A stretch of DNA of 64,000 bases from Panagrolaimus kolymaensis (GCA_028622995.1 JAJQJQ010000038.1:1178001-1242000), one strand, 5' to 3'; numbered from the stretch's first letter, positions 14,601 to 27,560 are shown. A program made the numbers and translations. Notes: generated from the letters alone by a model not told the origin.

Positions 14601-16200
14601 TGTTGTGAAGAAAAAAACCATGAAACACAGAAAAATGAAGGATGGTATTAAAATTACTGAAAGTGGAACTCAAACAGAAAGAATTATCCCTGCCAAATCG
14701 GTTGTCAAAGAAGCGGAAATGACCCAAACAGAATCAAGCTATCTTCAATTTTTGAAACATAAAGCAGAAAGAGCAGTGAAACTTAAGAAAATTGCTAAAA
14801 AATACAAAGCTCTAAAAATTAAGGAAGCTGAAATATTTGCTAAAGCCCAATTAAAAGCAATGAAGGATGCAAAGAAAGCAGCGGCGGCAGAAGAAAAGAA
14901 AAATAAATTAAAAAATAAGAGAAAAAGAAATGAATCAATTAGCTCGACATCTCCGTTAAATGCGGCTTCAAAGGATAAAGAAAAAAGTGTTTCAATTGAT
15001 AGAACTCTAAATTTGGCGCCAAAGAATCCACCAGATATTACAATCCCAAAAAGTCTAACACCCAGTGAAAAATTAGAGACAAGTCTCGATATTTTGACAA
15101 AAGGTTCATCTAAAGCCTCAGCGAAAAGCACCACTGAAGAACAACAACCAGCTCCAATAAAATTAAAAGATTCAAATTCTTCAAATTCACCAGAATTGGG
15201 AACTGATTTTGGCACATTTATGGAAGCAACATCTAGAAGATCAAATGATAGTAAAGTGCTTACAACTTCAACATCGGATAAAGCCGATACTTCTGAAATT
15301 TTGCTTTATGAAGGACAAATGCCAGGAGAACCACTAATTATAGAAGGATCCAATCTTAATAACGAAGACCTTCCATCACCAATTATGGAAGAAGATGTTC
15401 AAGTTATTAGCAAAAGTAAAAAAGATTTGCCCGATGTTAAAAAAGAAACCGTTGAAAATGGAGCTAATGCTAATAATATCAGAATAACCACGATGAGCGT
15501 AAATGGTGTCGTAATTAAACGTGGAAGAGGAAGACCAAAAATTAATGTATCCGAATCTCCTTTACCATCGTCGACAGTTGAAAGCCCCGTAACAGAGCCT
15601 AAGAAAACGTATAAAAAGAGGGGAAGACCTAAGCTGCAGCAGCCATCAACGAATAGCCCTTCTTCTTCAGATTCTCAATCATCACCACCATCCATTCCAA
15701 AGAAACGGGGAAGAAAAAAACTATTGCCTCTGCTTCCAATTGCATCGCCTAAAAAGAAAAAAAAAATTGAAAATCAAGAAAACACTGCAGCCCTAAATCC
15801 AGTAGAAAGAGGACCACCTTCTCCTGCGCCTGGGCCATCAAATGTTCCACCAATCAAAATTAAAAAAATTAAACCCAAAGAAAAATCCACTTTGCTATCT
15901 CCAAAGAAAAAAACAAAAATAGGAGCAACAGAAGCTGCTGCAGTTCCTTCACTACAAAAGCGTCCAATTGGTCGACCAAGAAAATTAATTGAGACTAATA
16001 ATCTTACTACATCGTCGCCACCATCGGCTTCCAAAACAACTCCAGTAATTATTCCAATGTCACCAACAACAACAACACCAACTAAAAAGCCCGAATCTAA
16101 ACAACAACAACTTGGAAAAAGAGTGATTAAAAAGAGAATATCTCTTTCACCTGAACCCCCAGCAGAAGTATTAAGTAAACGGAAATTAACAAAGAGGTGA
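8643..16200 (+). CDS. Large AT-hook nuclear protein, function unknown (14 exons, 2282 aa)
   Basis: Exons: 8643-8667, 8728-8792, 8850-9059, 9116-9202, 9253-10384, 10433-10790, 10839-11484, 11551-11667, 11719-11989, 12048-12940, 12996-13189, 13237-13492, 13552-13899, 13954-16200 (6849 nt, all phases agree). I do not recognise the family. Residues about 31-400 are low-complexity, rich in Q, N, P, M and T, ending near a PEPEPEPEP run (about 354). Residues about 360-1620 look globular, mainly charged helices. A lysine/glutamate-rich, probably coiled-coil stretch follows from about 1620 (KEKIEREKRKIE). The tail carries four AT-hook-like motifs: KRGRGRPK (about 2057), KKRGRPK (2089), KKRGRKK (2117) and RPIGRPRK (2205). 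AT hooks bind the minor groove of AT-rich DNA, so a chromatin role is likely but inferred. A leader acceptor (AG 8584-8585) precedes the ATG. The 59-bp intron 13493-13551 was placed to bridge a frame change. Confidence 0.85.
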
Positions 16201-16220
16201 TCTCTCATTTTATTAATTTT

Positions 16221-16226
16221 AATAAA
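16221..16226 (+). promoter_or_regulatory. Candidate polyadenylation signal AATAAA
   Basis: AATAAA lies 21 bases after the stop codon of the AT-hook gene, a normal distance for a short nematode 3' UTR. The motif is common by chance in this AT-rich sequence. Confidence 0.5.
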
Positions 16227-16462
16227 ACTATTAAATTTTTATTGTTTTAATTTTTCAATTTTATATAGCTTTTTTATTGATCTCTTTTGCATTTGAATTT
16301 TTCTATATTGTGATCCTCACTTTTTTTAAAAATATTCATTTAATTTTGTTGCAAGTTCGCCAAAGTTTTAAAATTATTTTTATATTCAAAAATACTAATG
16401 GCAGAGGGCGGCGATTTATGTACATTAACTTTGACGAACTTGTTGTTTTTTGTTTCTTGTTA

Positions 16463-16710
16463 GTTATATAGAAACCACATACCAGATACTGACTACTGTA
16501 TTGTTTAAAAAAAACAACGTTTATATTTTATTAAAATAATTTTTTTATGTATTTGCCTTTTTATTTTTTTATGAAAAAATGTGCTTTAAATAATATCTAT
16601 CCTTTTTCTTCTTAAAAAAATTCTTCCGTTTCTTTTGTTTGTATAAAAACGTTTTTTGTGTTGTTAATTTTTTTTATTAATTATTGCTTGCAAAATAAAC
16701 TAATATTCAA
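16463..16710. repeat. Copy 1 of a duplicated block flanking the cysteine protease
   Basis: The block begins with GTTATATAG, then a CCACATACCAGATA segment and CTACTGTATT, and runs through CTATCC and TTTTGTTTGTATAAAA motifs to TTGCAAAA. The same motifs occur in the same order and spacing at about 18336-18616, with small indels. This copy ends about 30 bases past the protease stop codon, so it forms that gene's 3' flank or 3' UTR. The edges are approximate. Confidence 0.75.
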
Positions 16711-16739
16711 TTAATTCTTTTTGCATACATACATTTAAT

Positions 16740-17797
16740 TCAAATTGTGGGAACAAGAAGTTGTTGAGTCATACCAGAAAAATTTTGATTTCGTTTAAAT
16801 GAAACGTAGCCATTATCACCCCATTTTTTACCCCAACTATTTTTAGCAATCCAATAATCTTTTGTCCACCCAACGATAAGTATAAAATGTTTTCCAAGGT
16901 AGTTATTTTTATTGCATTCACTTGAAGGAATATCAAGAAATCCAGATTTATAATGCGCGAAAGCTTCACAAACATAGAAAATCATTGTAGCTGGGCCATA
17001 GTTATATATTTGCGCGGCATAAGTTGATTCATTAGTACCAAGTGTGCGATAGCCAGAAATAAAATAATTTCGATTATTACTTTTATTTGTGCAGTTTCCA
17101 TTTGATGCGGTATATGGTTGATCAAATTCTTGTGGAACCCCATGAGCGTTAACAAATTTAAATGTAGTGCTTACACTTCCACCAGCACATTGATGGGAAC
17201 CATTGTTACAATTAACTATATATTGTTCAGATAAATCTAATGATAGATTAAATTTTATGAGATATTGTGATTCAATTGCAGCCATTGAAGTAAAAGCCCA
17301 ACATGATCCACAATTTTTTTGATCTTTCACAGAAGTAACTTTACCATAATTACGATAATCCATGGAAACAGGAATTTTAGCATCAATGATGCCATTCAAG
17401 GCATTGCGTTTTACACGAGTTTGAATAGGATCGATTATGGCTCCATTGAGATACTACAAAAGCATGCTTAGCAAATACATATTTATAAAAGGAAACTCAC
17501 ATGTTTTTTTTCATCATCAGACATGAGTGAAAATTTATTATGTCCAAATTGAGCATCTTTATATTTATTTTGAAATGTTTCAATTTTTGTTTTTGCATTT
17601 CGAAAATAATCAAGGCGACGATTAAATTCTGAAGAATCAGCTAAATTGAAACCATGTCGATCGATGAGAGAGGAAAATTCTTGGATTTCTGGATCAGCAA
17701 AATCCACATTGGCAAATTTGGTTTTATCAAATTTGCAAAAAACTATTGAAATTGCAATTGCAAAAAAAAGGAGCCAAATAGCAAAGTTACGAAGCAT
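16740..17797 (-). CDS. Papain-family cysteine protease, cathepsin L-like (2 exons, 336 aa)
   Basis: Exons 17501-17797 and 16740-17453. A hydrophobic signal peptide (NFAIWLLFFAIAISIVFC) is followed by an I29-type inhibitory propeptide with an ERFNIN-like pattern (residues about 58-80) and a GNFD-like segment, FGHNKFSLMSD. The mature enzyme has the oxyanion Gln and catalytic Cys in KDQKNCGSCWAF, a CAGG loop, the catalytic His in GKHFILIVGW and the Asn in AKNSWGKKWGDNGY. All catalytic residues are present and there is no cathepsin B occluding loop. It is a secreted or lysosomal endopeptidase. A VKR site before the mature part is a possible processing point. Several NxS/T sequons suggest glycosylation. 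Length and layout are normal for the family. It sits between two copies of a duplicated block, which suggests past local duplication. L, F and other related subtypes cannot be separated with certainty. Confidence 0.93.
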
Positions 17798-20700
17798 AGT
17801 TAAGAAAATAATGCATTTTCATGCATTTTTTGAAAAGTTTTATACCATTTTTTTATGGTTATCAATGACGTTATTAAATTCTGGATCATGTGTACACACT
17901 CTATTTTGAGTGATATTAAAAACCATAAAATCTTAAATTTTATGAATTTTTATTGTTGCTGTTGTTGCATTATTTGATTTTTATGCAACAAAAAAAGGCA
18001 AAAAAGTAGTTTTTGCGTTTGATTATTTTGCAACTTTTTGTTTATTCAAAAAAAAAGAAGTTTAATAATAGAAACGCGTCGTTTTCATTCAAACATTTTT
18101 TTATGCTTCTTTGAAAAATCTTACCGTTCACGTAGGTGGTATATTGAAATGGGTGTGCAATAAGGTGTGATTTTAGCAAATAATAAATTAAAATTGTTTA
18201 GTCCTCCCTCATTTTATTGTTTTTTTTTCTTAACCTTCACCTTTGTTAGTTTATCTTTGTTTGTTTTGTTTGCATATTTTGAGTAATACTACTGTAAAAG
18301 CATCTAAATTCAGATAGCCTTCATTTTATATACATTAGTTATATAGCAACCACATACCAGATATTACTACTGTATTATTTTAAAAAAAAGTTTATTTTTT
18401 ATTGTTAAAATAATTATTTTATGTATTTACCTTTTGACTTTTTGTAAACTAAAAACATGCTTTTAAAATATCTATCCATTCTCTTGTCTTTTTTTCTTCC
18501 AAAAAAATTTTCTTCTTCTTTTGTTTGTATAAAAAATGAGGGTTATTTTTTTCATTGTTGAATTTTTTTCTTTTTCATATTAATTTGTTGTTTGCAAAAA
18601 ACTAAAATAAAGTAAATTTTTTATTTCATTCTTAAATTGAGTCTAAACACAAATACACAAATTTTTTTTTATGGTTTTATGTTTGCTTTTATCATTTTTT
18701 TGAAGGTTAAATGTTAAGCAGAAAAAAGTGATGTTATTTTATTGAAGGGTGGGTAGTTGTTGAAGAGCGATGTAGTTCTCTAATATTTAAAAGAATTACA
18801 GTCTTGAAAAAGAAAGTTTAAGAAAAAAAAATTAAAATAGCAACATTTAAAAAATGGGCAACTCCTCCGCCATTTAAATTTCTTTAAAATTTTACACTGT
18901 AGCCGTCGATATCTTGTTTCAAATTAACTTAAACTTTTTTATTTAAAAAAAAAAGTTTTATATTGATTCATTTTTTTCCATTAACGAAACCTGAGTAACA
19001 TACATACTTTCCGATTTATCTTCGTCTTTCGCTTCTTCTTGACAGTAGTTTAAAAAAAAGAAGAAAGAAAATTCTAACATTTCATTAACACGAGTTTGAG
19101 TGAAACTTTTTTCCCAAAACACATTCTTGCAAAAAAGAAAAAATTGTTGCTAAAAAGTGTAAAAATAAAAACTAACTTTTATAGTTGATAATGGTTGCAA
19201 AGTCCATAGACAAAAAAAATAACAAAACATAACATCTTTTTTTGTCATTCAAGTTTAATGTGTTGTTTCTTTCGACCCAAATTGAATTTTGTTTTTCTCT
19301 ATTATTTCTTCTCACTATTTTTCTGCTGCAAATATTCATAAATGCAATGCTACAACATACTCTTTTTTCTTTCACCTCCAATGGCGGTGGTGGGTGAAAA
19401 GTACATATGCGTATGCCATAAATAAATGAATAAATGAATACCATGACGATATTAATTTTTAATAAATGTTTTTTTCTTTCTGCTAATGACATTGAAAAAA
19501 TTGTTTTAATCAAATTTCTTTAGACTTTATGTTTTATGTTTCATAAAAAGATTAGAATTAATTTTTTGAATTTTTAGAAAATGCAATATATAAATTAAAA
19601 CATTTTATGTTTTTATACTTTATTTTGCCAAGTTTTTCAAACTTCTTGTTCCATTTTAAAATGGTTCCAAATAATTTACTGTATTTTCGAATTTTTGTTT
19701 TAAGTTGATATTTAAAATTCTTATGCGTCAAAAAATAAGTATGTATTTTATTCTATTGTTTCTTTTTTTTCTCGTTTCTTTTTTTGCAAAATAATAGAGT
19801 TTTTTTTGAATTTTTATGCAAAATTTCTTTTGCTGCTGCCATTGGCAATGATGCAACAACGATAATGTATGTGAAGTGAAAATACCTCTCTCATGGGCCC
19901 TATTTTTCAGTCAAAAAATTTGTGGGGGAAATAGATATATACACATTACTCCATGAAACTATAGACGATGGTTGGGAAAAAAAGGAAATAATTTGATGGA
20001 GTTTATTTTTTATTTACTATTAAAAAAAGATAAATAAATAAAGAGAGATACCCTTCTCCATAAAAAATGCCACCATTTATAGTTTTCTGCTCTTTACTTT
20101 GCTACTCTTTAAAAAAAAGTGACTGGTAATAAAATTTATTGGAAGAAGGAAGCCTTTTTATGTTTAATTTTTCCTTCCTTCCTTATTTTTCTTTTTGAAT
20201 GTTTATTTTTATGTGGAAAAAAACTCGGTTCATTGCAATAAAATCCAACAAAAAAATGTAAAATTTATCTTCACATTGTTTCAGGTGTTTTATTGGGAGA
20301 GGAGGCTTAAAAAAATGCGTTTATTTTTAATTTGTTGGAAGAATAAATAAAAAAAAATAGAATGATAGAAACAATTCTTTTTTTATGATGTACATCCATT
20401 CTTTGTTTAAAAAAGAAAAAAATGTTTTAAGCGACCATGCCTTTTATTTTATTTTCGCATCAAAGAATTCCATTTTTATTTTTTTGATGTTTCAAAAAAC
20501 CATTTTTTGGGACTTTAGTCAAATTCTATTTATTTCTTCCGGAACGCTTAGAAAAAAAGTTGTTCATTTTTAAGAAAAAATATGTATGTTAAAAAATGTT
20601 TTTTTTCTTTCATTTCCTCTTTTTTCTTATTTGCATAATTTTTTCTTATGATTTTTCAGTGGCTTTTTCTTACTTTTTCAAGTTTAACACTCTTTTTTGT

Positions 20701-22369
20701 TGTTGTGAATTTTTTATTTTAAACTTCATTTTTTACAGTCATAGAAACATTATCCATCTTTTCTTGTAGCCCTTTACGTCGTCTGTCTTTCTTCCTCCTG
20801 TTGAATGGTAGTATACAAAAAAACTCTCTTGGGAGAAATTTTAAAAAAGTGTTCATGGAAGCAAAAACTTGAAGTTTCTTGCCTTTTTTGACGTCACAAA
20901 AATATTTTTTTCTGGGCAAAACGTTTTTGCTTTTATGGATGTTTTCAGTGAAAGGAACCGCTCCTGTGGAATGAGTAATAATAATAAAAATAATAATATT
21001 TTTATATTTAAATGCCAATAAGCATTTGCGAGCAATTTTACCCTAAATCAATAGAAATGACCTTAAAAAACAAATATTTTTTTGTTAACTCTTTTTTCAT
21101 TGTTAAAAAGTTTTTTTTATTTTAAAAATTTGTCATTGTTTTTAATTTTCCGAATTCTTTACTACTTCCTCGTAATTTTTTATACTTCTTGAGATTTACA
21201 AAAAAAAAATGATCCTTCTAAAAAAATAAAATATCATCATTTGATCTTTTTAATCATGGACGACATTCTCTAAAAATTCTTTTCAACAACTTGAAAGAAA
21301 GAAAAAAATATAGTGAAAGTGAGTGGTATTTATGAATAAATAAAAAAACAAATAATGAGTACTTTTTTCTTTCTTGTCTGACAATGATATTATTCTTTTG
21401 TGATGGTGAGATCATTGTCTTCTTTTTCTAAAAGTAAACACTTAACTTAAAAGTTCAAAAATAAATAATTTTGTTCAAGTGTACAACCACAAGAAAAAGA
21501 AGTGAAATACAAATATTTCAAGCAAAAAAATCAAAAATTTTGAAATCATACATTTTTTCTTCTTTTTTGAATCATGAGTATCTTTGGCAGATTAGATTGC
21601 TTATTTTCTGTATCACTTTTTTATCTTTGTTATTCTTAATATTTTTTTTGTTTTTTTAATTTACTACACAAATCAATGGTTTAAATTATTTTAGTAAATT
21701 GTCTGTCTCACCATCTCTGCGTCAGAGTATAGCGGTATCGATATTTTCTTTCTTTTTTTTTGCCGCTTGAAATTAAGCTTTAACAACAAGTAAGGAAGGA
21801 TAATATCTCACGTTTAAAAAAAACTAAAGCGCGTTGGAGGAAGAAAAAAAAGAAGACGAACGACGGAAGTTTAGAATTTTTTGACATTTTGGTAATAAAA
21901 GTTTCTTCTTTCCTTTCTTTTTTTCCTTCCTTTTAAAGTACAATACTTTCCATTCTTTTTTTTCTTTTTAGGTATTATTTTTTGACATTTAAATTAGTTA
22001 AAAAAAGAATTTTTACAGGGTTTTAAATTTGATTTTATCCAAGCTCGAAAAAATTTTAAACCTTTTTTCATTCTTAAAAAAAAAAAATTGTATTTTTTCG
22101 ATGACGTTTTTTTCTTTCTCATTTTTTATTAATATTTGCTTTTTGATTCAATAAAAAATAATGTCTTAAGTTTAAATCACATTTTAGTCAAAAAAAACTG
22201 TGTATCTCTTTGTTTTGTAAATTGTAAAAAAAAAGAGATCAAGTTTCGAATATATCCGTGAAAGTAACCGTTTCTTTTTCTTCTTCTTTTTTTGTATATA
22301 TATTTTCTCAATCTTTGTGGTCGTGGGAATAACAAACAACAAATTTTTCTAATCACGCTTTTGTTACAG
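17798..22369. other. Gene-free AT-rich region
   Basis: Apart from the duplicated block at about 18336-18616, I see no coding exon, RNA gene or element. The open frames are short and low-complexity. It separates the protease promoter from the GPCR promoter. Confidence 0.6.
18336..18616. repeat. Copy 2 of the duplicated block, upstream of the protease
   Basis: This is a diverged copy of 16463-16710: GTTATATAG, the CCACATACCAGATA segment, CTACTGTATTATTTT, then ATCTATCCATTCTC, TTTTGTTTGTATAAAA and TTTGCAAAA. It lies about 540 bp upstream of the protease ATG. I see no protease coding sequence beside it. It may be the 3' flank of a lost tandem copy, or a short dispersed repeat. Confidence 0.7.
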
Positions 22370-22398
22370 AAAAAGAAAAAACGAAGAAAAAAAATATT

Positions 22399-23816
22399 AT
22401 GTCTCCAGTTGAAGTGGTGTCATCAACTTCAATATTTCAACAAATAGGTGTTACAACACAAAAATTATTATTGTCGCCAACATTTAATTCTATGCCATCA
22501 ACAAGCGCAAGGCCATATTTTTTACCACAGTATAATAATTTCGTGACTGAACCAACAACAACGATAACAACGACGACAGAAAATATTTTATTAAATTTTG
22601 AATGGAATGTCACAGATTTGGATTTTGATAATGCAAAAGCTTTAGGTAAAATGGAATCAAATGAAGAATCTTCATTTCGTTTATATGTGGCTTTATTGGT
22701 TGTTTCTGCAGCAATAATAGGTTTAATAATAAATATTTTTATTTTATTATTAAGTGTTTTACATATTCATGGAGATTATAGACATTTTGTTGCTAATTTG
22801 GCCATCGTTGATATTGTTGGAGGTAAGTCAAAAAAGATTTTATTTCAACAAAAAATTTCTTTTTAAACTAAATTTTTATTTTTAAAATTAAAAAAATTCT
22901 TATTATTATAAATTTTTAAAAAAAAACTTATAAAAACTCTTTTTCAGCATTGTTATTTGCATTTATGGGTTATGTAAATTTATCGGATCGTCAACAATTC
23001 TCTGTAAATGTTATGACATATTCAGCTTTTGCTTTTTATGGCTCTTTTGGAGTTATGATTTGTGCATTAGTTCCTGTTTCACTTTCAAGAGTGGTAGCAG
23101 CTTCAAAACCAAAAACTTATGACAAAGTAAACAAAACTTAATTTTTTTTCACACATTTTTAATGACAAAAAATTACTCTTTTTAGTTATTTTCTGGGAAA
23201 CGTGCATTAGGTGTCTGTGCAATAGCTGATATGGCGCCAATAATACTTTTGGTTGTCATATGTTTATCTCGGCATGACACTGGGAAATGGTTATTTTTTG
23301 CTTATGCATTTTTAACCTTTGCTGCTTATGTAGTTACATTTGTTTCAAATTTGGTTGTATTTCGAATTGTTCAAAAACATATTCACGTGGTTCAATGTTT
23401 GCATGATAAAACGAGATTGTTGGAAACTCGACAAGTTGCATTGGCCACTCTTGCCCAAGCTGTCGTGCCATTAGTTTGTCAGGTGTCTAACCTTTACTTT
23501 TTTGGAATCTTAATTTTCATTTTTTTAATTTTAGGTCCCTGCATTTTTATTCCTTTCCTCTGTAATGCTTTTAGTTGAACCTTTAACCGATGGAAATGTA
23601 ATTGTTATAACCCAACTTTGGCTTGCCGCAAGTCCAATGTTTGATGGATTTATTACTCTTTTTGTTATAAAACAATATCGACATCATACTATTGCATGTT
23701 GTGCAGCAATTTGTGATAGTAATTGTTGTTATTCCGCTAAAAGATTAACAGCTACCACGCGAACAGCAGCGTATTATTCTTCCACCGCTGTAGAAAAATT
23801 TGAAGTTAAAGTTTAG
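22399..23816 (+). CDS. Serpentine seven-transmembrane GPCR, nematode Str-superfamily-like (4 exons, 393 aa)
   Basis: Exons 22399-22822, 22948-23126, 23186-23482 and 23535-23816. A long Ser/Thr-rich N-terminus (about 90 residues, no signal peptide, an NVT sequon) precedes TM1 (LYVALLVVSAAIIGLIINIF). TM2 carries NLAIVD, matching the rhodopsin-type NLAxxD pattern. TM3 ends in SLSRVVAASKPKTY at the DRY position. The end of TM7 reads SPMFDGFITLFVIKQYR, like the PxxDPxxxxxxxxxYR ending of nematode Str-superfamily receptors. The C-terminus is Cys- and Ser/Thr-rich. The family is mostly sensory, but the ligand is unknown; a neuropeptide-type receptor is not excluded. An acceptor (AG 22368-22369) 29 bases before the ATG suggests trans-splicing. 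It converges on the mGluR gene, with 157 bp between the stop codons. Confidence 0.85.
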
Positions 23817-23973
23817 TAAAAAAAAAGTTGACGTGATCTTAAAATTTGAAAATTTACGGGTATTTTTTCCTTTGTTTATTTGTTAAAAATTATTTTCTTT
23901 CTTTTATTTTGAATAAATTATTTTTTAAAAGTATTAGTAAATATTTTTATTTAAATTACATACATTTTTTTAA

Positions 23974-26900
23974 TTAAAGAAAAGTGTCTTGAGCAGTAGT
24001 GCTAGTTATACTGGGACTTGGTTGGGTTGAGCTTTTCCTCGAATTTTTACGCTTTTGACCTGCTAAAAGTGCGGTATATTGTGTGACACTTGGAGGATCT
24101 TCACGTGCCGCTCGTAAAGTAGATCGATGACTTGAATTACGAAAACTGCAATCACTATTTTTTTAAATTTCAACTAATCCGAGTTTAATAACAACCTTTT
24201 TTGAAGCATATAATCTCCATCTTGTTTTCTAACATTTTTATCCTTTTCAAATAAAATTATCCATAATTTTGGTGAAAATATACATACTAATGCAACATTA
24301 GCTGACATAGAAATAGATATGCATAAAGATGTGGTTTGGATCTATAAAAAAATAAATACAATAAAACAAAAGTAAATAAACCCCCACTCTCATTAAATTT
24401 TTTGTTTATTAAAAAAGAAAAGCAGTTGAATAAATAATTAATAATTCAATACAAATTTAAAATTTTTTATTAATGAACTAAAGCTAACAGCGACTACTTA
24501 CCTGAAAATCACTTCCAGTACCAAAAAAGAAAAATATCCATGAAACCCATACTACGCAAGTTGTATACATACTAAAACCAATCCATTTGGTTTCATTAAA
24601 ATTTTCAGGGACTTGTCGAGTTTTTATTGCATAAATGGTGCATAAAATAATTAATAATGCATCATACATTAGTGAATAAAGAAAATGATGATCTGGAACA
24701 TTACAAGTTAAAACCACTTGATCCCTCGTTGGATAATCATGTCGAGTTCCGGGTGGAACAAATAATAACCAAATTAATGAACCAAATAATTGTGGAGCAG
24801 CGATAACAGCAGTTAAAAACATTTGGGACATAGGTGATATGCAACCTGGGCGTTGAGCTGAACGAGTGGCTTGAGAAAATATTCTATGAATTCGATTTGT
24901 TTTAACTAATAATGAAGCGTATAAACATGAAAATGCAAAGCCAATACCTAAAAAAGGTAAGAAAAAATTTAGATAATAGATTTTGTTAATTTTTGGCACC
25001 AAAATGTAATATTAAAAAAAATTACAAACCAGTTCTTTTAAAAGCACAGAAAATTGTTGTTGGTGGTGAAATTAATACAAAAGTCATAGTGTAACACATA
25101 ATCATCGAAAATAAAAGTACATAACTTAATTCTCTTCCTGAAGCTTTAACAACTGGGGTTTCATTATATCTAAAAATTTCAAAAGTTTAAAAATCCCAAA
25201 AAAACTAAAATTGAAGTTAAAAATTTACATAATATAAACAACGATCACCAATAATGTAGCTAAAATTCCAAAAACTGCAAATATTGCGGGCACTATACTA
25301 TACCAAGATGACCAACGCATATGTTTTAAAAAATTTTCAGTTAAATTAAAACATCCCATTCGATCTTTAGTTGGCCACATGCCTTCTCCACAATCGATGC
25401 AAGTTGTATCATTTGCAAGATATTCATAATCTTCACATTTTCCGCAGGCCCAACAACATATTTCATCCTTAAAAATAATTTTTATTATTAGTTTTTTAGT
25501 TTTATGGCTCAAAAAAATTAATTAATTATTTACAGCTTTAATTAGTTGCTTTCGATACCCCAGAGGGCAAGGCATGCTACATTTTGAAATTGGAGTCTCC
25601 CTTTCTTCTTCATTTCCATGATTCCAAAACATTAATTCTTCTTTAATAATTAATCTTTGTTCTGACCAACTTCCAACTTCAACATAATCACCTCGATCGG
25701 AATCAGAAGCTTGATTTTTACTTCCCGATGGTTGATAATTAAGTATAGTATAATGAGCTGGACCATCTCCCTCGGGGCTAAAGTGCACAGATTTTCCAAC
25801 CAAATCTAAAAAAAGAAAGTTTTAAAAATAAATAACAAAAATAAAGATAATTAGTTTTTTAAAAAATAACCTTCAAATTTAACATTTAATAAATATTTTT
25901 TATAAAATTCATCACCATCTATTCTTTGCATAGCACTACAAATTTCTGGTAATTTTGCATATCGAGTTATCCATGAAGTTTCGATGGTATCATTAGGGCA
26001 ATGTTCGTTTTTCATGGCTTGAAGAGCATGGGCTATAGCATAAACAGCTTCAATAACAAATTGAATTTTATCATCGGGACTAAAGTTTTCTTTGGATTGT
26101 CTTATTGGTTCGCATCTAAAAAATCGTAATTTAAATATAAGAAAAAATTTTTTTGGTGCAAACTTGTTTTTAGAAGTTTCTTCAGGTAAATCAAATTCAC
26201 AACTAAATTTATGTTCCCATAATTCTCTAAGCCATTTATTTCTTTCAAATTTATCCGTTCCTGGATGAAGAGAAAGATAATATTCTTCAAATGATGGAAC
26301 TCTTAATGATTCAAGCATGAGAACTATAGCTCCTTCAGCTGATAATCTCCTTATTCCAACTGTATATGCATCATTATTTCTATCCCATCCTTCACTAGCT
26401 AACCATATAATTCGTTTATTTTTTCTGCGATTTGGTTCCATTTTCATTCGTTCTGAAGTTCGTTCCATTAAATCTGGAATATATTCGGTTCCAACAAAGA
26501 GAACAACCACACGAGCGCCAACTTTTTTATCGGGTTGAAGTCTACAAAAAAAAGAATAGAAAAAAAATTTGTGAATGAGATTACTAACTTTTTAACTAAA
26601 TTATCAACGGATTCAGTTAAAGCTTCACGCTTCATTGAAATTCTTTCTTCAATTGCAATACAAATATTAACTTTTCGAGCTTCTTTTTTAAATGCATCAG
26701 CTCCAAGTTCGCCATATTCATCAGCGGAATAAACAAGGGAAACATAAGTCCAATTAAATTTTCGAGCGATATCTATCATAGCCCTAGCTTGATAATTATC
26801 ACTTGGAACAGTTCGAGCAAAATATTCAAATCGACTTTTATCACTTAAATCTGCGTTTGTACTTGCAGGACTAACTTGAACAATTCGAAATAATCTTAAT

Positions 26901-27560
26901 AAATTTGCAATTTGTACTGTCACGGAGCTATAACTGGCACCAACTACAGCCACAACTTTTTTCTTGGGTGTATAACTTATTTCGGGTGGTTTCCCATCAC
27001 CACATTGAAAATCTGATACATCATTGGATCCTATCATATCCTTTACAAAATCAAGGCTTTGATTTAGGGCATAAGCAGGATTTGAGCAAGAATCTAATAT
27101 TAATGCACCCTAAAATTTTTTTATTTAAATTGGCCCCTTTAAAACTATAAATAAAGTTTTACCAGTTTGTAGCCTCTTAAAAAATCTGTTTGAGCATTAA
27201 TCATATCTAAGGCGTATAACATAGCCTCCACCCGATGTATTCCCCTGAAAAATAACATTAACCAAAATTACCATTTTTTATGAATAATAATACCTTGTTT
27301 CAAATATTTCTCCACATGTATTTCCACCGGGAATATTAGATTTGGCATGAACAGGAAATACACCGCCAATAATTAAATCCCCTGGTATTCTAAGAGCTTT
27401 AACTTGATTTTGAGAAACAAGACCATTGGAATCTTGAATGGTCTGAAAAATAACAAAAAAATAAAAAACATGATAGTCATCAACTTGAGAGACTACAAAC
27501 TTGTGCCAAAACATTAATATTGGCAATTATTTGAGTTGCCATTGTTAATAATGAATACAT
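23974..27560 (-). CDS. mgl: Metabotropic glutamate receptor, class C GPCR (12 exons, 949 aa)
   Basis: Exons (5' to 3'): 27501-27560, 27294-27442, 27163-27244, 26589-27109, 26164-26541, 25871-26115, 25534-25805, 25229-25467, 25030-25169, 24502-24947, 24196-24341, 23974-24145. The Venus flytrap domain shows IPGDLIIGGVFPVH, ALILDSCSNPAYALNQSL, ASYSSVTVQIANLLRLF and SDKSRFEYFARTVPSD, with the glutamate-binding Ser/Thr positions kept. The cysteine-rich linker includes CCWACGKCEDYEY. Seven TM segments follow, with NETPVVKASGRELSYVLL, KTNRIHRIF, CTIYAIKTRQVPENFNE and FSPKLWIILFEKDKNVRK. This is a Gq- or Gi-coupled receptor for synaptic glutamate. C. elegans has mgl-1, mgl-2 and mgl-3, and I cannot say which this is. 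The predicted first 20 residues make only a weak signal peptide, so the first exon is the least certain. One 48-bp intron (26116-26163) has a GTTTGC donor. Confidence 0.95.

Noticed and set aside
14745..16208. Minus-strand open frames of 156 aa (14745-15215) and 144 aa (15774-16208)
   Set aside because: They lie antisense to the coding exon of the AT-hook gene and mirror its codons.
18617..19100. A degenerate second cysteine protease beside the duplicated block
   Set aside because: I looked for CGSCW-, KHxxLxVG- or NSWG-like codons on the minus strand and saw none, so only the flank appears duplicated.
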